DNA of 64,000 nt from an uncultured Rikenellaceae bacterium (GTDB lineage Bacteria > Bacteroidota > Bacteroidia > Bacteroidales > Rikenellaceae): positions 124,001 to 188,000 of the forward strand of contig CALYBQ010000013.1 in assembly GCA_944415565.1 (NCBI GenBank). Reading direction: 5' to 3'. Shown here piece after piece: positions 19,691 to 28,604 of this stretch. Position numbers and translations under genes: made by a program. The stretch's first letter is position 1. Each line of letters starts with the position of its first letter. The notes under the pieces were generated by a model. It did no database searches. It was not told the origin of the DNA and was given only the letters and a program-made list of their open reading frames with translations.

Positions 19691-21211
19691 ATGTGTAAAT
19701 GTGTCAAGAGTATGCCTTGTAAGGTGGACAAAAGCCGTACGGCAGTTACAGCGTGGCTTGGTCTGGCTAATATGGCATCTTTCTGTATGTCGCTGGCACT
19801 GGCTTCAATATTAAGCCGTTTCATGGACTATTCCGTTTACGGTACATATTGCCAAATACTCTACGTATATAACACATTGTTGATTGTATTCTCTTTGGGG
19901 CTTCCTAAGAGTTATTCTTATTTTTTGACATTGGTGCCGGTTGACGAGGGACGGGCAGTGGTCCGTAAGCTTAATATGCTGTTTATGTTGCTTGGCGCAT
20001 TGTTTTCTTTGACCTTATTTTGCGGATCTGGATGGATTGCTTGGTTACTGGGTAATCCTATGTTAGACCAATGTCTTCGCGGTTTCTCTCCAGTACCCTT
20101 GTTGCTGATGCCGGTTATTGGTGTTGAAGGCGTCCTTACGGTCTATAAGAAGACTCGGCTTGTTTTTATTTATGTGTTGATAAGTCGCTTGGTAACGCTG
20201 CTATGTGTGGTTGTGGCAGTGACGGTTTTGGACGCCGGGATTAAAGGTGCGGTGACAGGTTTTGTGGCTGCATCGGCACTGACATGTGCAGTTGGTCTGC
20301 TATTGATGTATATTCCTTTCTCTGGTATTGAGTCTGTATGTAGCTCGTTAAGGCTTGTAGATGTTTTCAGGTTTTCTTTGCCCGTTTTTTATGCGGGAAT
20401 ATGTGGATTCATCATACTGTCATCAAGCCAGTTTTTTGTAAGCCGGTATTTTGGAGAATGTGAATTTGCCGTATTTTCCAACGGATTTCGTGAATTACCG
20501 TTGGCGAACATGATTGTCAGTGCTGTCGGGACAGTTATGCTGCCTGAGTTTTTGAGAATGCGCTGTGCCGGTACTTCTAAGAGTGAGTACGTATCGTTGT
20601 GGAACAGGACAGTCTATAAATCGGCGGCGCTGATATATCCGGTGGCTATATATTGTTTTATTTTCGCCGAGGATATAATGGTGTTTCTGTTTGGGAATGG
20701 TTATCAAGATGCGGCACATCTGTTCCGCATCATTACGGTAGTCAATTTAGTTCGAGTGCTTCCCTACGGTCCAATAATGTTTGCGGTCGGAAAGGGAAAT
20801 GTTTTTGCAAATATTCATTTGTTTATTGCCATCCTGATTGTCTGTCTCGATATCGTCTGTGTCCTGTTTTTTCCGTCCGTTACTGGTATTGCCGTGATAT
20901 CTGTCTTCACTACCATATTATGCCTGATTCTTTTGATGAAATCTATCTCCCGTATGTTCGGTGTCAGTCTTTATTGCATGATACCGTGGGGTGGCCTTGG
21001 CAGGTTGTTAGTGAGTTCGTTGTTAGCTGGTTTGGTGTCTAAGGTGATTTTGGAATTGTGCGATGTTAATGGAGAATTGGTTCGTTTTGTCATTGGCTCA
21101 TTTGCCTATCTCATAGTTTATGTTTTTGTCTCTCGCATTGCAGGCGTCAGATATTTTTCTTTAATGGAGTCGGTGTTGTCCATGTTTAGACGAAAAACAA
21201 ATAATCAATAA
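19691..21211 (+). CDS. Polysaccharide flippase (Wzx/MOP family)
   Basis: A 506-residue membrane protein with about 12-14 predicted helices, opening with AWLGLANMASFCMSLALASI and a YSVYGTYCQILYVYNTLL segment, as in Wzx/MATE-like O-antigen and capsule flippases. It should move undecaprenyl-linked repeat units across the inner membrane. ATG 19691 is preferred; the frame is open back to the upstream stop, but only via TTG codons. It follows the sugar-nucleotide genes directly. A second, unrelated Wzx at 51.0-52.6 kb serves the larger locus, so this one probably belongs to a separate glycan. Confidence 0.85.
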   Translation: MCKCVKSMPCKVDKSRTAVTAWLGLANMASFCMSLALASILSRFMDYSVYGTYCQILYVYNTLLIVFSLGLPKSYSYFLTLVPVDEGRAVVRKLNMLFMLLGALFSLTLFCGSGWIAWLLGNPMLDQCLRGFSPVPLLLMPVIGVEGVLTVYKKTRLVFIYVLISRLVTLLCVVVAVTVLDAGIKGAVTGFVAASALTCAVGLLLMYIPFSGIESVCSSLRLVDVFRFSLPVFYAGICGFIILSSSQFFVSRYFGECEFAVFSNGFRELPLANMIVSAVGTVMLPEFLRMRCAGTSKSEYVSLWNRTVYKSAALIYPVAIYCFIFAEDIMVFLFGNGYQDAAHLFRIITVVNLVRVLPYGPIMFAVGKGNVFANIHLFIAILIVCLDIVCVLFFPSVTGIAVISVFTTILCLILLMKSISRMFGVSLYCMIPWGGLGRLLVSSLLAGLVSKVILELCDVNGELVRFVIGSFAYLIVYVFVSRIAGVRYFSLMESVLSMFRRKTNNQ

Positions 21212-21215
21212 CGTT

Positions 21216-22415
21216 ATGAATATATTGATAATATCTAATTACTTTTTCCCGAATAATAGAATAGCTTCTTTTCGGATTAATGCTTTTTCCAAATATTTTC
21301 ATGAAGCCGGTCATGAAGTGACTGTAGTTACTGAAGATAGTTGTGATTATACGACGTTTTGGGAAGGGTGTGAAGTACATTATCTTAAGGATCCTGTTAT
21401 TTCTGAACAGCAATTGCTCCAGCATTGGCAATCTCGGCGAAAGTGGGTTCTCCGGCGTGTTGTTCTTGCCTTGGAATATCGTTTGACGCTTGATGCAAAA
21501 CGTTTATGGCGTATTAGGGCTCAAAAATGTGTGAAAATGCTGCTTGATAGCAGGAAATATGATGTGGTATTGACTACTTTCGGAGGGTTGTCACCGCACA
21601 TGATTGCTTTGGCTATGCGTAGGAAAGGCTATCAGTTCTATTGGGTAGCCGACATGCGTGACGAAATGTCAAAGATGAAAGTGTCGAAAGACAGATTTAA
21701 AATATCCCGTAGGCTTGCAGGGCCTGAACGCCGGGTATTGAATCGTGCTGATTTAGTGTTGGCTGTGTCGAAGCCGATTCTAGACGATTTCAGGGTTATG
21801 TCTACACATGATCGTTTTCTTGAGATCAGAAATGGTTATGACTATGAAGAAGTACATGAAACCCATTTTCAGAACCACTTCACTATGGGATATATAGGCC
21901 AATTTTATGGGGAGATAACTCCTGATAATTGGTTTAAGGCTTATTCTGAATTGATATGTGAAGGACGGTTGCCGGCCGACAGTAAAATAAAGATAGTAGG
22001 AAATTATAAGAAGCTGAATATTCCCGATTCCATAAAGTCTAATGTTGAGGAACTTGGTGCTGTAATCCATGATGAGGCCATAAGGATATCTGTTTATGAA
22101 ACAGATGTTTTAGTCATGGTACATCCCAAGGGGCGCAAGGGAGTTTATTCAGGAAAACTTCTTGATTATCTGGCTACCAATAAGCCAATTATAGCTATGT
22201 ATGACCCTACTGATGTTGTTGGTGCTTTGATGGAGGAGACCAAGGCAGGTTTTGTAGTAGATGAGTCTGATATAAAAGGCATTAAAGAGATTATTATGAA
22301 GTGTTATCGTATATGGCAAAATCGTGAAGTCTTGCCTCGTAATTGGGATAATATTCGTCAATATTCGCGTCGTTATCAGACTCGTTTGCTTATTGATTAT
22401 CTTGCTTCCAGATGA
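21216..22415 (+). CDS. Glycosyltransferase, GT4-like
   Basis: A 399-residue GT-B fold glycosyltransferase. The N-terminal start MNILIISNYFFPNNRIASFR is typical of GT4. The central part has ADLVLAVSKPI and RNGYDYEEV (acceptor/donor cleft), and the C-terminal Rossmann half has MGYIGQFYG and GVYSGKLLDYLATNKPIIAM, where GT4 donors contact the E-x7-E-like helix. Donor and acceptor are unknown. It begins 4 bp after the flippase and ends the locus; a strong hairpin follows at 22591. It is the only glycosyltransferase in this small locus and there is no polymerase. Confidence 0.82.
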   Translation: MNILIISNYFFPNNRIASFRINAFSKYFHEAGHEVTVVTEDSCDYTTFWEGCEVHYLKDPVISEQQLLQHWQSRRKWVLRRVVLALEYRLTLDAKRLWRIRAQKCVKMLLDSRKYDVVLTTFGGLSPHMIALAMRRKGYQFYWVADMRDEMSKMKVSKDRFKISRRLAGPERRVLNRADLVLAVSKPILDDFRVMSTHDRFLEIRNGYDYEEVHETHFQNHFTMGYIGQFYGEITPDNWFKAYSELICEGRLPADSKIKIVGNYKKLNIPDSIKSNVEELGAVIHDEAIRISVYETDVLVMVHPKGRKGVYSGKLLDYLATNKPIIAMYDPTDVVGALMEETKAGFVVDESDIKGIKEIIMKCYRIWQNREVLPRNWDNIRQYSRRYQTRLLIDYLASR

Positions 22416-22505
22416 TTGAGTGTTACTAATTAAGAGTTGTGCAGACTGTGCCCTAATCAGGTCATTTGCGGACAAATCGTTGCCGTTTTTGTCCGGTAGG
22501 GAATA

Positions 22506-22538
22506 GGTAACGATTTGGTAACGATTTGGTAACGAAAC
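22506..22538 (+). repeat. Three tandem 11-bp repeats before tRNA-Ser
   Basis: GGTAACGATTT, GGTAACGATTT, GGTAACGAAAC stand head to tail. Nearby are CGGACAAA/TTTGTCCG (22469-22495) and GGACATTTATGTCC (22636-22649). This repeat-dense strip of about 200 bp sits between the glycan locus and the 3' end of tRNA-Ser, a common place for integrated elements; no integrase is present. Confidence 0.5.
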
Positions 22539-22590
22539 TATGGCCTTTTCGGTACTTTTGAAGCCTTGGAAGCAGGACTTTCGGGTAATA

Positions 22591-22623
22591 AAAAATCCAC
22601 AAATCAATGATTTGTGGATTTTT
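22591..22623 (+). terminator. Strong bidirectional hairpin ending the small glycan locus
   Basis: A perfect 16-bp inverted repeat around a single A, with A-run and T-run flanks (AAAAATCCACAAATCA and its complement). It can terminate transcription in both directions. Confidence 0.85.
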
Positions 22624-22660
22624 GTCCGTTTTTTTGGACATTTATGTCCAGTAAGTTCAG

Positions 22661-22745
22661 CGGAGAGAGAGGGATTCGAACCCCCGGACCTGTGACAGTC
22701 AACGGTTTTCAAGACCGCCGCAATCGACCACTCTGCCATCTCTCC
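22661..22745 (-). tRNA. tRNA-Ser (anticodon TGA)
   Basis: Minus-strand sequence begins GGAGAGATGGCAGAGTGG and ends TCTCTCCG. The anticodon arm CGGTCTTGAAAACCG gives TGA. It has the long variable arm of class II tRNAs (GACTGTCACAGGTC) and a GGTTCGAATC T-loop. Length is 85 nt; CCA is not encoded. Confidence 0.97.
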
Positions 22746-22912
22746 GGGTGCAAAAGTATAACAACCTTTCATTTTATCCAAACATAAAACGAAAATAGCT
22801 CGAAAAAATACTATTCAGTAATGATGCGCTGACGCATCCTGATACTCATATCGACGTGGACATACAGGATAATATGGAGCAGACGGAGTGCTTTGCATGA
22901 TCGGAACCGTAT

Positions 22913-22940
22913 TGGTTAATAAATATTTAGTGTATATTTG
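22913..22940 (+). promoter_or_regulatory. Promoter of the HU gene
   Basis: TTGG (22913-22916), 16 bp, then TATATTTG (22933-22940), 26 bp before the ATG. Confidence 0.65.
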
Positions 22941-22966
22941 TTGGTAAACCTGAAAACACCTTAAAT

Positions 22967-23236
22967 ATGAACAAGACTCAATTGATAGAGGCTGTCGCCG
23001 AAGAGGCGAACCTAACCAAAGGAGAGGCTAAACGTGCCTTGGATGCTTTTATGAAGGTTACCGGTGATGCGCTGAGCAGCGGAGACAAGGTCGTGTTGGT
23101 GGGCTTCGGAACATTTTCCGTATCGAGAAAACCTGCCGGGACCGGGCGTAACTTCAGAACAGGCGCACCTGTCAAGATAGCAGCTAAGAACGTTGTCAAG
23201 TTTAGGGCGGGCGTAGAGCTTAGTGCAAAAGTTTAG
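22967..23236 (+). CDS. HU-family DNA-binding protein
   Basis: An 89-residue protein of standard HU length. It starts MNKTQLIEAVAEEANLTKGE, has the VGFGTFSVSRKPAGTGRNFRTG DNA-binding beta arm with its conserved Arg-x-Pro-Gly-like tip, and ends VVKFRAGVELSAKV. HU bends and compacts DNA and coats the nucleoid. It is monocistronic, with its own promoter and a short T-rich hairpin at about 23281-23304 (CGGC...GCCG then ATTTTTTT). It is divergent from tRNA-Ser. Confidence 0.95.
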   Translation: MNKTQLIEAVAEEANLTKGEAKRALDAFMKVTGDALSSGDKVVLVGFGTFSVSRKPAGTGRNFRTGAPVKIAAKNVVKFRAGVELSAKV

Positions 23237-23334
23237 GCAGCGTTTCATTCACAGTAATGTTTTTTCGCATTTCTCGGATGCGGCTTTCCTTTGCCGGATT
23301 TTTTTATGCCGGTTCTACGGCGTATATTTGAGCG

Positions 23335-23835
23335 ATGAAACGCATAGGTGTAATATCTGATACGCATAATTGCTTCGACGATGCTCTGAGGAAGTTTCTC
23401 GCAGATGTCGATGAAGTGTGGCATGCCGGTGATTTCGGCTCTATCGAGATTGCCGACGCGATTGCGAAGTTCAAGCCTTTGGTGGGTGTGTATGGAAATA
23501 TCGACGGAGGTGTGACGAGGATTGCCTATCCCGAAATCAATGTGTGGAATTGCGAAGGAATGAAGGTCGCTATGACACATATAGGAGGATACCCCGGTCG
23601 TTACCAACCTGCGGCTTATGCCACGATCAAGCGTGCTCGGCCGAATATCTTTATCGCCGGGCACTCGCATATACTGAAAGTGCAATACGACAAATCGAAC
23701 GACGTGCTTTTTATCAATCCGGGGGCGGCAGGATGTTCCGGATTCCATAAGGTGCGGACGGCGGTCAGGTTCGAGATAGACGGCTGCGACATCCGCAACA
23801 TGGAGATCGGGGAGTGGCCAAAGACGTTCTGTTGA
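23335..23835 (+). CDS. YfcE/MJ0936-type metallophosphoesterase
   Basis: A 166-residue calcineurin-like phosphodiesterase. All metal-binding motifs are visible: SDTHN (near 8), HAGDFGS (near 30), VYGNIDGG (near 57), MTHIGG (near 82) and AGHSHILK (near 107). Family members hydrolyse phosphodiesters with Mn or Ni; the physiological substrate is usually unknown. It begins about 100 bp after HU and is followed by a hairpin at 23897-23922. Confidence 0.88.
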   Translation: MKRIGVISDTHNCFDDALRKFLADVDEVWHAGDFGSIEIADAIAKFKPLVGVYGNIDGGVTRIAYPEINVWNCEGMKVAMTHIGGYPGRYQPAAYATIKRARPNIFIAGHSHILKVQYDKSNDVLFINPGAAGCSGFHKVRTAVRFEIDGCDIRNMEIGEWPKTFC

Positions 23836-23896
23836 CATTTGGTGCGGATTCCGTTGTTGTGCGCGTGAAGGTTAAATTAATGATAAATCTGATTGG

Positions 23897-23922
23897 CTGC
23901 CGGTTTCGAAAGAGGCCGGCAG
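23897..23922 (+). terminator. Hairpin after the phosphoesterase
   Basis: CTGCCGG (23897-23903) pairs with CCGGCAG (23916-23922); ATTGTTTATG follows, a weak T-run. Confidence 0.5.
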
Positions 23923-24132
23923 ATTGTTTATGTGAATAGGGATATGAAATGATGCCCTGTGCCCACAGGTGAAGGTATAAGTGTATTCGGGGTTTAATAT
24001 GTTTTTAAAATTTTTTAAAAATAAATCGGGTTCAGAAGTGTCTCCAGACGCGTGTTGGCATCATCCATGTACTATGGGTATGTGTTTCTGCGTTATTAAG
24101 GTGTAGAAATACAGTAAAAAAAGGAGACTATT

Positions 24133-26682
24133 ATGAAAATCAATCAATCAAAAACACTACGCAGGCACTTGCAGATCGGCCGTTTTGAAGCCGAGCGTGC
24201 GGGTAATGTTCAGTTGACTGCAGACATAGTTTTCCTCTCACTTATGCGGGACGAGGCTTCTCATGCCGGACAGGTTTTGAGGAAGCTGTTGAAGGATTGG
24301 GAAATATATCAGGTGAAGGTAAGGGTAGAGCGGGAGGTCGCAAAGGCCCTTGTGAAAGGACCCGGACCGTCTGGCGCGCAGTCTATGGATGAACGGATCG
24401 ACAACGGCATGGAAAGGATTGGATTGGAATACGGCGGGGAAAATTGCGGAATGATAAATACCGGTCATTTTCTGATGTGGCTTGTCGAGAACAAGGATAT
24501 TATATCGGCACGAGTACTGGAACTTTACGGAATTTCGGTATGCAAGCTATGGGAATACGTCGGGCAGATGCCTTCGGACGAGGATTATTATCGTGAAATG
24601 AACATGCTGGAACAATTCGCACAAGGCGCATTGGATGATTCGCAGGTGCGTGACGAGCATATTGACGATGACGACATCGTGGAGGATCATGTCGGCGGAA
24701 CGGCCGTGAGGTCGCGCAGCCGAACTCGCCCCGAACTCGAAAAGTTCGGGATCAACCTTACCAAGGCGGCTGCCGAAGGCCGCATAGACCCTGTCGTGGG
24801 CCGAGAGAAGGAGATCGAGCGGCTCATACAGATCCTCGGCCGCCGCAAGAAGAACAACCCGATCCTCGTGGGTGAGGCCGGTGTGGGGAAGAGTGCCATT
24901 GTGGAGGGGCTTGCTCTCAGGATGCTGGGGGACGAGTTGCCGCCGTCGTTGCGAAGGAAGCAGGTATTCTCGCTCGATATAGCGTCGCTTGTAGCAGGGA
25001 CCAAGTTCCGCGGTCAGTTCGAGGAGCGCATAAAAGCCATGATAGACGAGCTTACGGCTAACAAGGACATGATACTGTTCATCGACGAGATACATACTAT
25101 TGTCGGAGCGGGAAGCACACAGGGCAGTCTGGATACGGCCAATATCCTCAAGCCCGCGCTTGCGCGAGGTGATTTGCAGTGCATCGGGGCCACTACACTC
25201 GACGAGTTCCGCGAGAATATCGAGAAGGATGCCGCTTTGGAGCGCCGTTTTCAGAAAGTACTCGTGGAGCCTTCGTCGAAAGAAGACACGTTGTTGATAC
25301 TCAGTAATATCAAGCCATATTACGAGAAACACCACGGTGTGCGTTATACGGACGAAGCGTTGCGTGCGGCTGTGGAGTTGGCCGACAGGTATCTGTCCGA
25401 CCGTTTCTTTCCGGACAAGGCCATAGACGTCATAGACGAGGCGGGTTCGAAAGTGCGACAGTTCAAAGTGGAGGAGCCGGCTATGCTGCGTGAATTGGAG
25501 GGGACTCTGAACGAGATGCTGCACCGTAAGGACGAAGCCGTGGCCGGCCTTGAGTTCGAACAGGCCGGGAAACTGAGGGTGAAAGCTGCGGCGCTTGCCG
25601 AGAAGCTGAAAGAGGCGCGCGCCGACTGGCAGCGTGAAATGACGATGAACCCGTTCGTAATCGGTGTGGAACATATAGAGGAGGTTATCACCATGATGAC
25701 GGGTATCCCTGTCGAGAAGGTATCGGCTGACGAAAAAAAGCGTTTGGGTGCTCTCGAAGGGTATCTATCTTCTCAGGTAGTTGGGCAGTCCGAGGCTGTT
25801 CGCAAGGTGGTGAAGTCCATCCAGCGCAGTAGGGCGGGATTGAAAGACCCGAACAAACCCATTGGCGTATTCATGTTCGTAGGCCCGACGGGGGTGGGAA
25901 AAACCCATCTAACTAAGGAACTGTCGCAATGGATGTTCGACAGGCGTGACGCACTGATACGCATAGACATGAGCGAATATGCCGAGAAGCATAACGTGAG
26001 CCGCATGATAGGCTCGCCTCCGGGGTATGTCGGGTACAGCGAGGGCGGTCAGTTGACCGAGGCGGTCAGACGCCAACCCTATGCGGTCGTATTGTTCGAC
26101 GAGATCGAAAAAGCGCATCCGGACGTATTCAACATCATGCTTCAGATATTTGACGATGGGTATCTTACCGACGGCAACGGGCGAAAGGTCGATTTCCGCA
26201 ATACTATTATAATCATGACTTCGAATGTGGGGTCGAGACGTATGGCGGCGAAGCCGAAAGCGGTCGGGTACAATACCGCTAATACGGGACGGGAAGCCGC
26301 TGCCGATATAAATGCTGATTACCGCAAGGCACTGGAAGAGACTTTCGCGCCGGAGTTCATCAACCGTATAGACGATATAGTCGTGTTCAATACCCTGTCG
26401 CTGGAGGACGTGCTGAAAATCGTGGAGCTGGAGCTGAAACACCTCTATGAGCGCGCCGACAGCCTCGGCTATAAGATGCACGTAACTTCGTGTGCGCGCA
26501 AACGGCTCGCGAAGATGGGGTATGAGTCGCGTTACGGCGTGCGGTCGCTCAAGCGAACGATACTCGAAGCCGTCGAAGAACCTCTCGCTGAACTTATCAT
26601 AGGCGGAGGGCTCGAAGTTGGCGATACGGTGCGTGTCGAATGCCGAGGCAAGGGTGTTGAGGTTTTGCGTAAGGCGAGCTGA
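24133..26682 (+). CDS. clpC: ClpC/ClpA-type AAA+ unfoldase
   Basis: An 849-residue Hsp100 protein. A short N-terminal domain (1-150) is a divergent Clp_N region and a linker with an acidic patch ([12 protein letters not shown]) follows. AAA domain 1 has Walker A GEAGVGKS (K253) and Walker [10 protein letters not shown]; a short UvrB-like coiled middle domain (~470-530) precedes AAA domain 2 with Walker A GPTGVGKT (K590) and Walker [17 protein letters not shown] tripeptide after domain 2's sensor region sits where the ClpP-docking (LIV)-G-(FL) loop is found. It should unfold proteins for ClpP. A canonical AAGGAG lies 6 bp before the ATG, unusual in this genome. It is monocistronic. Confidence 0.92.
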   Translation: MKINQSKTLRRHLQIGRFEAERAGNVQLTADIVFLSLMRDEASHAGQVLRKLLKDWEIYQVKVRVEREVAKALVKGPGPSGAQSMDERIDNGMERIGLEYGGENCGMINTGHFLMWLVENKDIISARVLELYGISVCKLWEYVGQMPSDEDYYREMNMLEQFAQGALDDSQVRDEHIDDDDIVEDHVGGTAVRSRSRTRPELEKFGINLTKAAAEGRIDPVVGREKEIERLIQILGRRKKNNPILVGEAGVGKSAIVEGLALRMLGDELPPSLRRKQVFSLDIASLVAGTKFRGQFEERIKAMIDELTANKDMILFIDEIHTIVGAGSTQGSLDTANILKPALARGDLQCIGATTLDEFRENIEKDAALERRFQKVLVEPSSKEDTLLILSNIKPYYEKHHGVRYTDEALRAAVELADRYLSDRFFPDKAIDVIDEAGSKVRQFKVEEPAMLRELEGTLNEMLHRKDEAVAGLEFEQAGKLRVKAAALAEKLKEARADWQREMTMNPFVIGVEHIEEVITMMTGIPVEKVSADEKKRLGALEGYLSSQVVGQSEAVRKVVKSIQRSRAGLKDPNKPIGVFMFVGPTGVGKTHLTKELSQWMFDRRDALIRIDMSEYAEKHNVSRMIGSPPGYVGYSEGGQLTEAVRRQPYAVVLFDEIEKAHPDVFNIMLQIFDDGYLTDGNGRKVDFRNTIIIMTSNVGSRRMAAKPKAVGYNTANTGREAAADINADYRKALEETFAPEFINRIDDIVVFNTLSLEDVLKIVELELKHLYERADSLGYKMHVTSCARKRLAKMGYESRYGVRSLKRTILEAVEEPLAELIIGGGLEVGDTVRVECRGKGVEVLRKAS

Positions 26683-26724
26683 TCCGCATTATAGTACTTC
26701 TGACGGTTATTGTTTAATGTCGTG

Positions 26725-26757
26725 TCCGGGCTGCAACAAAATGCAGCCCGGATTTTT
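26725..26757 (+). terminator. Intrinsic terminator after clpC
   Basis: TCCGGGCTGCA, loop ACAAAA, TGCAGCCCGGA, then TTTTTAT: an 11-bp perfect stem with T-run. Confidence 0.93.
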
Positions 26758-26973
26758 ATGGGATGTCGTGCGATTGCTGGTGTGCGCGCCGGTCGCGGTG
26801 TGAACGGACGTAATATCTCGACTGGCCAAGACCGTGGCGATACGGCAAGCCGTCGTCTTTCGCATGTTGTCGGTAGATGGAGGTGATATGGAGATGCGCG
26901 AAAAAAATCTACTGTTATAGCGAAAAGTATTGTCTTTTCGTACCTTTGCGGTCCTATTTTAATACCAGCCCAG

Positions 26974-28329
26974 ATGTATAGTTTTTCTAAATACCGCGAA
27001 CAGTACGGCCTTAATCTGCGTTTAGCCATCCCCGTAGTGCTTTCGCAGACAGGCCAAATAGTGGTGCAGCTCGTGGACAACGCGATGGTCGGACAGCTCG
27101 GGCCCGCATCGCTGGCCGGAGTAGGGTTTGGCGGAGCGGTTTTCTGGGCCGTGTTCTGTCTGGTGATGGGGATAACGTTCGGCCTGACGCCGCTGGTGGG
27201 GGAGGTTTATGCCAAAGGGCGCTACAAGATCGCAGCGGCGTATCTGCAAAACTCGATATTGTTGTATTTCCTGCTGTCGCTGGTATTTTTTGCAGTGCAG
27301 TATTCGGCCGCATTCCTCATGCCGCACCTCGGACAGCAGCCGGAGGTGGTGGAGCAGGCGGTCCCGTATTACAAATATCTTGCGTGGTCGGTGATCCCGT
27401 ATATGATGTTCGCGCCGTTCAAGCAGTTCCTCGAAGGTGTTGGCAATACTACGATAGAGATGGTGTCGGTCCTGACGGCGAATTGTGTGAATGTATTTTT
27501 CAACTGGCTCCTGATATGGGGGAACTGGGGATTTCCCGAGATGGGGGCTGCCGGAGCCGGTCTCGCTACGCTTATATCTCGGTGTCTGACGCCGATCATG
27601 GTCATCGCCTATTTTTCGTCCAAATGGCGGTATGCGCGTTATTACAAATTCTTCTCGTGGCGCGGGTTCTCGCCGGCGCGCATGGCGTCGCTGCTCAAGG
27701 TGGGGGTGCCTATCGGTTCGCAGATGATGTTGGAGAACGGCGCTTTCGTGTGTACGACGTTTATGATGGGTTGGGTCGGTACGGCGGCTTTGGCAGCCAA
27801 TCAGATAGCCATCAATTTCGCTAATTTCGCATTTATGGTGATTATGGGCATCGGGGCTTCGACCACCATACGCATCAGTCATGAATACGGGCGTAAGGAT
27901 ATGGAGGGATTGAAGATGGCGACGCGGGCCGCATATCATCTGGGCATCGGATGGAACATGTTCACGGCGACAGTCTTCATCGCCTTGCGTAATTACATTC
28001 CGTTGATTTTTACCGACGATCCTGAGGTCATTTCGATAGCTTCGATGCTGATGCTGATGGTTGCCGCATTCCAGATTTCGGACGGGATACAAGCCATAAC
28101 GATAGGCGTGCTGCGCGGGGTGCAGGATGTCAAGATACTGATATGGATAGCCTTGCTGGCGTATATCGTCATCAACGTTCCGACCGGTTACATGCTTGCG
28201 TTTAAGGCCGAGTTCGGGCCGGCAGGCTTGTGGGGCGGGTTCTTCATAGGCATAACCACTGCGGCGGTATTGCTCGGACTCAGGCTCCGGAAACAGTTCC
28301 GGTCACTGAGGACAAGGTTCTCGAACTAG
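26974..28329 (+). CDS. MATE family efflux transporter
   Basis: A 451-residue, 12-helix MATE transporter. It begins with LRLAIPVVLSQTGQIVVQLVDNAMVGQLG, whose NAMVGQLG is the family signature in helices 1-2. The second half repeats the pattern with KVGVPIGSQMMLENGAFVC. Such pumps export drugs or metabolites with Na+ or H+ antiport. TACCTTTG (26941-26948) is a good -7 element 26 bp before the ATG. It is convergent with the aspartate aminotransferase gene; a shared terminator at 28536 lies between. Confidence 0.9.
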   Translation: MYSFSKYREQYGLNLRLAIPVVLSQTGQIVVQLVDNAMVGQLGPASLAGVGFGGAVFWAVFCLVMGITFGLTPLVGEVYAKGRYKIAAAYLQNSILLYFLLSLVFFAVQYSAAFLMPHLGQQPEVVEQAVPYYKYLAWSVIPYMMFAPFKQFLEGVGNTTIEMVSVLTANCVNVFFNWLLIWGNWGFPEMGAAGAGLATLISRCLTPIMVIAYFSSKWRYARYYKFFSWRGFSPARMASLLKVGVPIGSQMMLENGAFVCTTFMMGWVGTAALAANQIAINFANFAFMVIMGIGASTTIRISHEYGRKDMEGLKMATRAAYHLGIGWNMFTATVFIALRNYIPLIFTDDPEVISIASMLMLMVAAFQISDGIQAITIGVLRGVQDVKILIWIALLAYIVINVPTGYMLAFKAEFGPAGLWGGFFIGITTAAVLLGLRLRKQFRSLRTRFSN

Positions 28330-28535
28330 CCGTCAAGCTGACAGCATTGAAGCTGCATAGAGTGTTTATGTCATTCCCACTCTGTCGTTGTTATTGTAGG
28401 GTGTTCTACCGCTCCCTGAAGACGATACTGATAATACAGCCCGATTGGGCTACGATTAAACGTTTTAAATGGACTTCCACAATGCAACATAGCAAAGAGC
28501 ATATATCCACGCTTTCTGTTTTACGTTTATAATAC

Positions 28536-28575
28536 AAAAGACACGCCGCAGTTTCTATCTGCGGCGTGTCTTTTT
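28536..28575 (-). terminator. Bidirectional terminator between MATE and aspC
   Basis: AAAAGACACGCCGCA and TGCGGCGTGTCTTTTT (loop GTTTCTATC) make a 15-bp stem with A and T runs, serving both convergent genes. The 28330-28535 strip upstream holds nothing recognisable. Confidence 0.93.
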
Positions 28576-28604
28576 ATGCAAATGACTTTCTAATTAAAGA
28601 AGCC

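Noticed and set aside
22149-22781. A 210-codon minus-strand frame through tRNA-Ser and the 3' end of a glycosyltransferase
   Set aside because: It reads through the tRNA, a terminator hairpin and an opposite-strand gene; the composition is not protein-like, so I do not take it as an integrase remnant.
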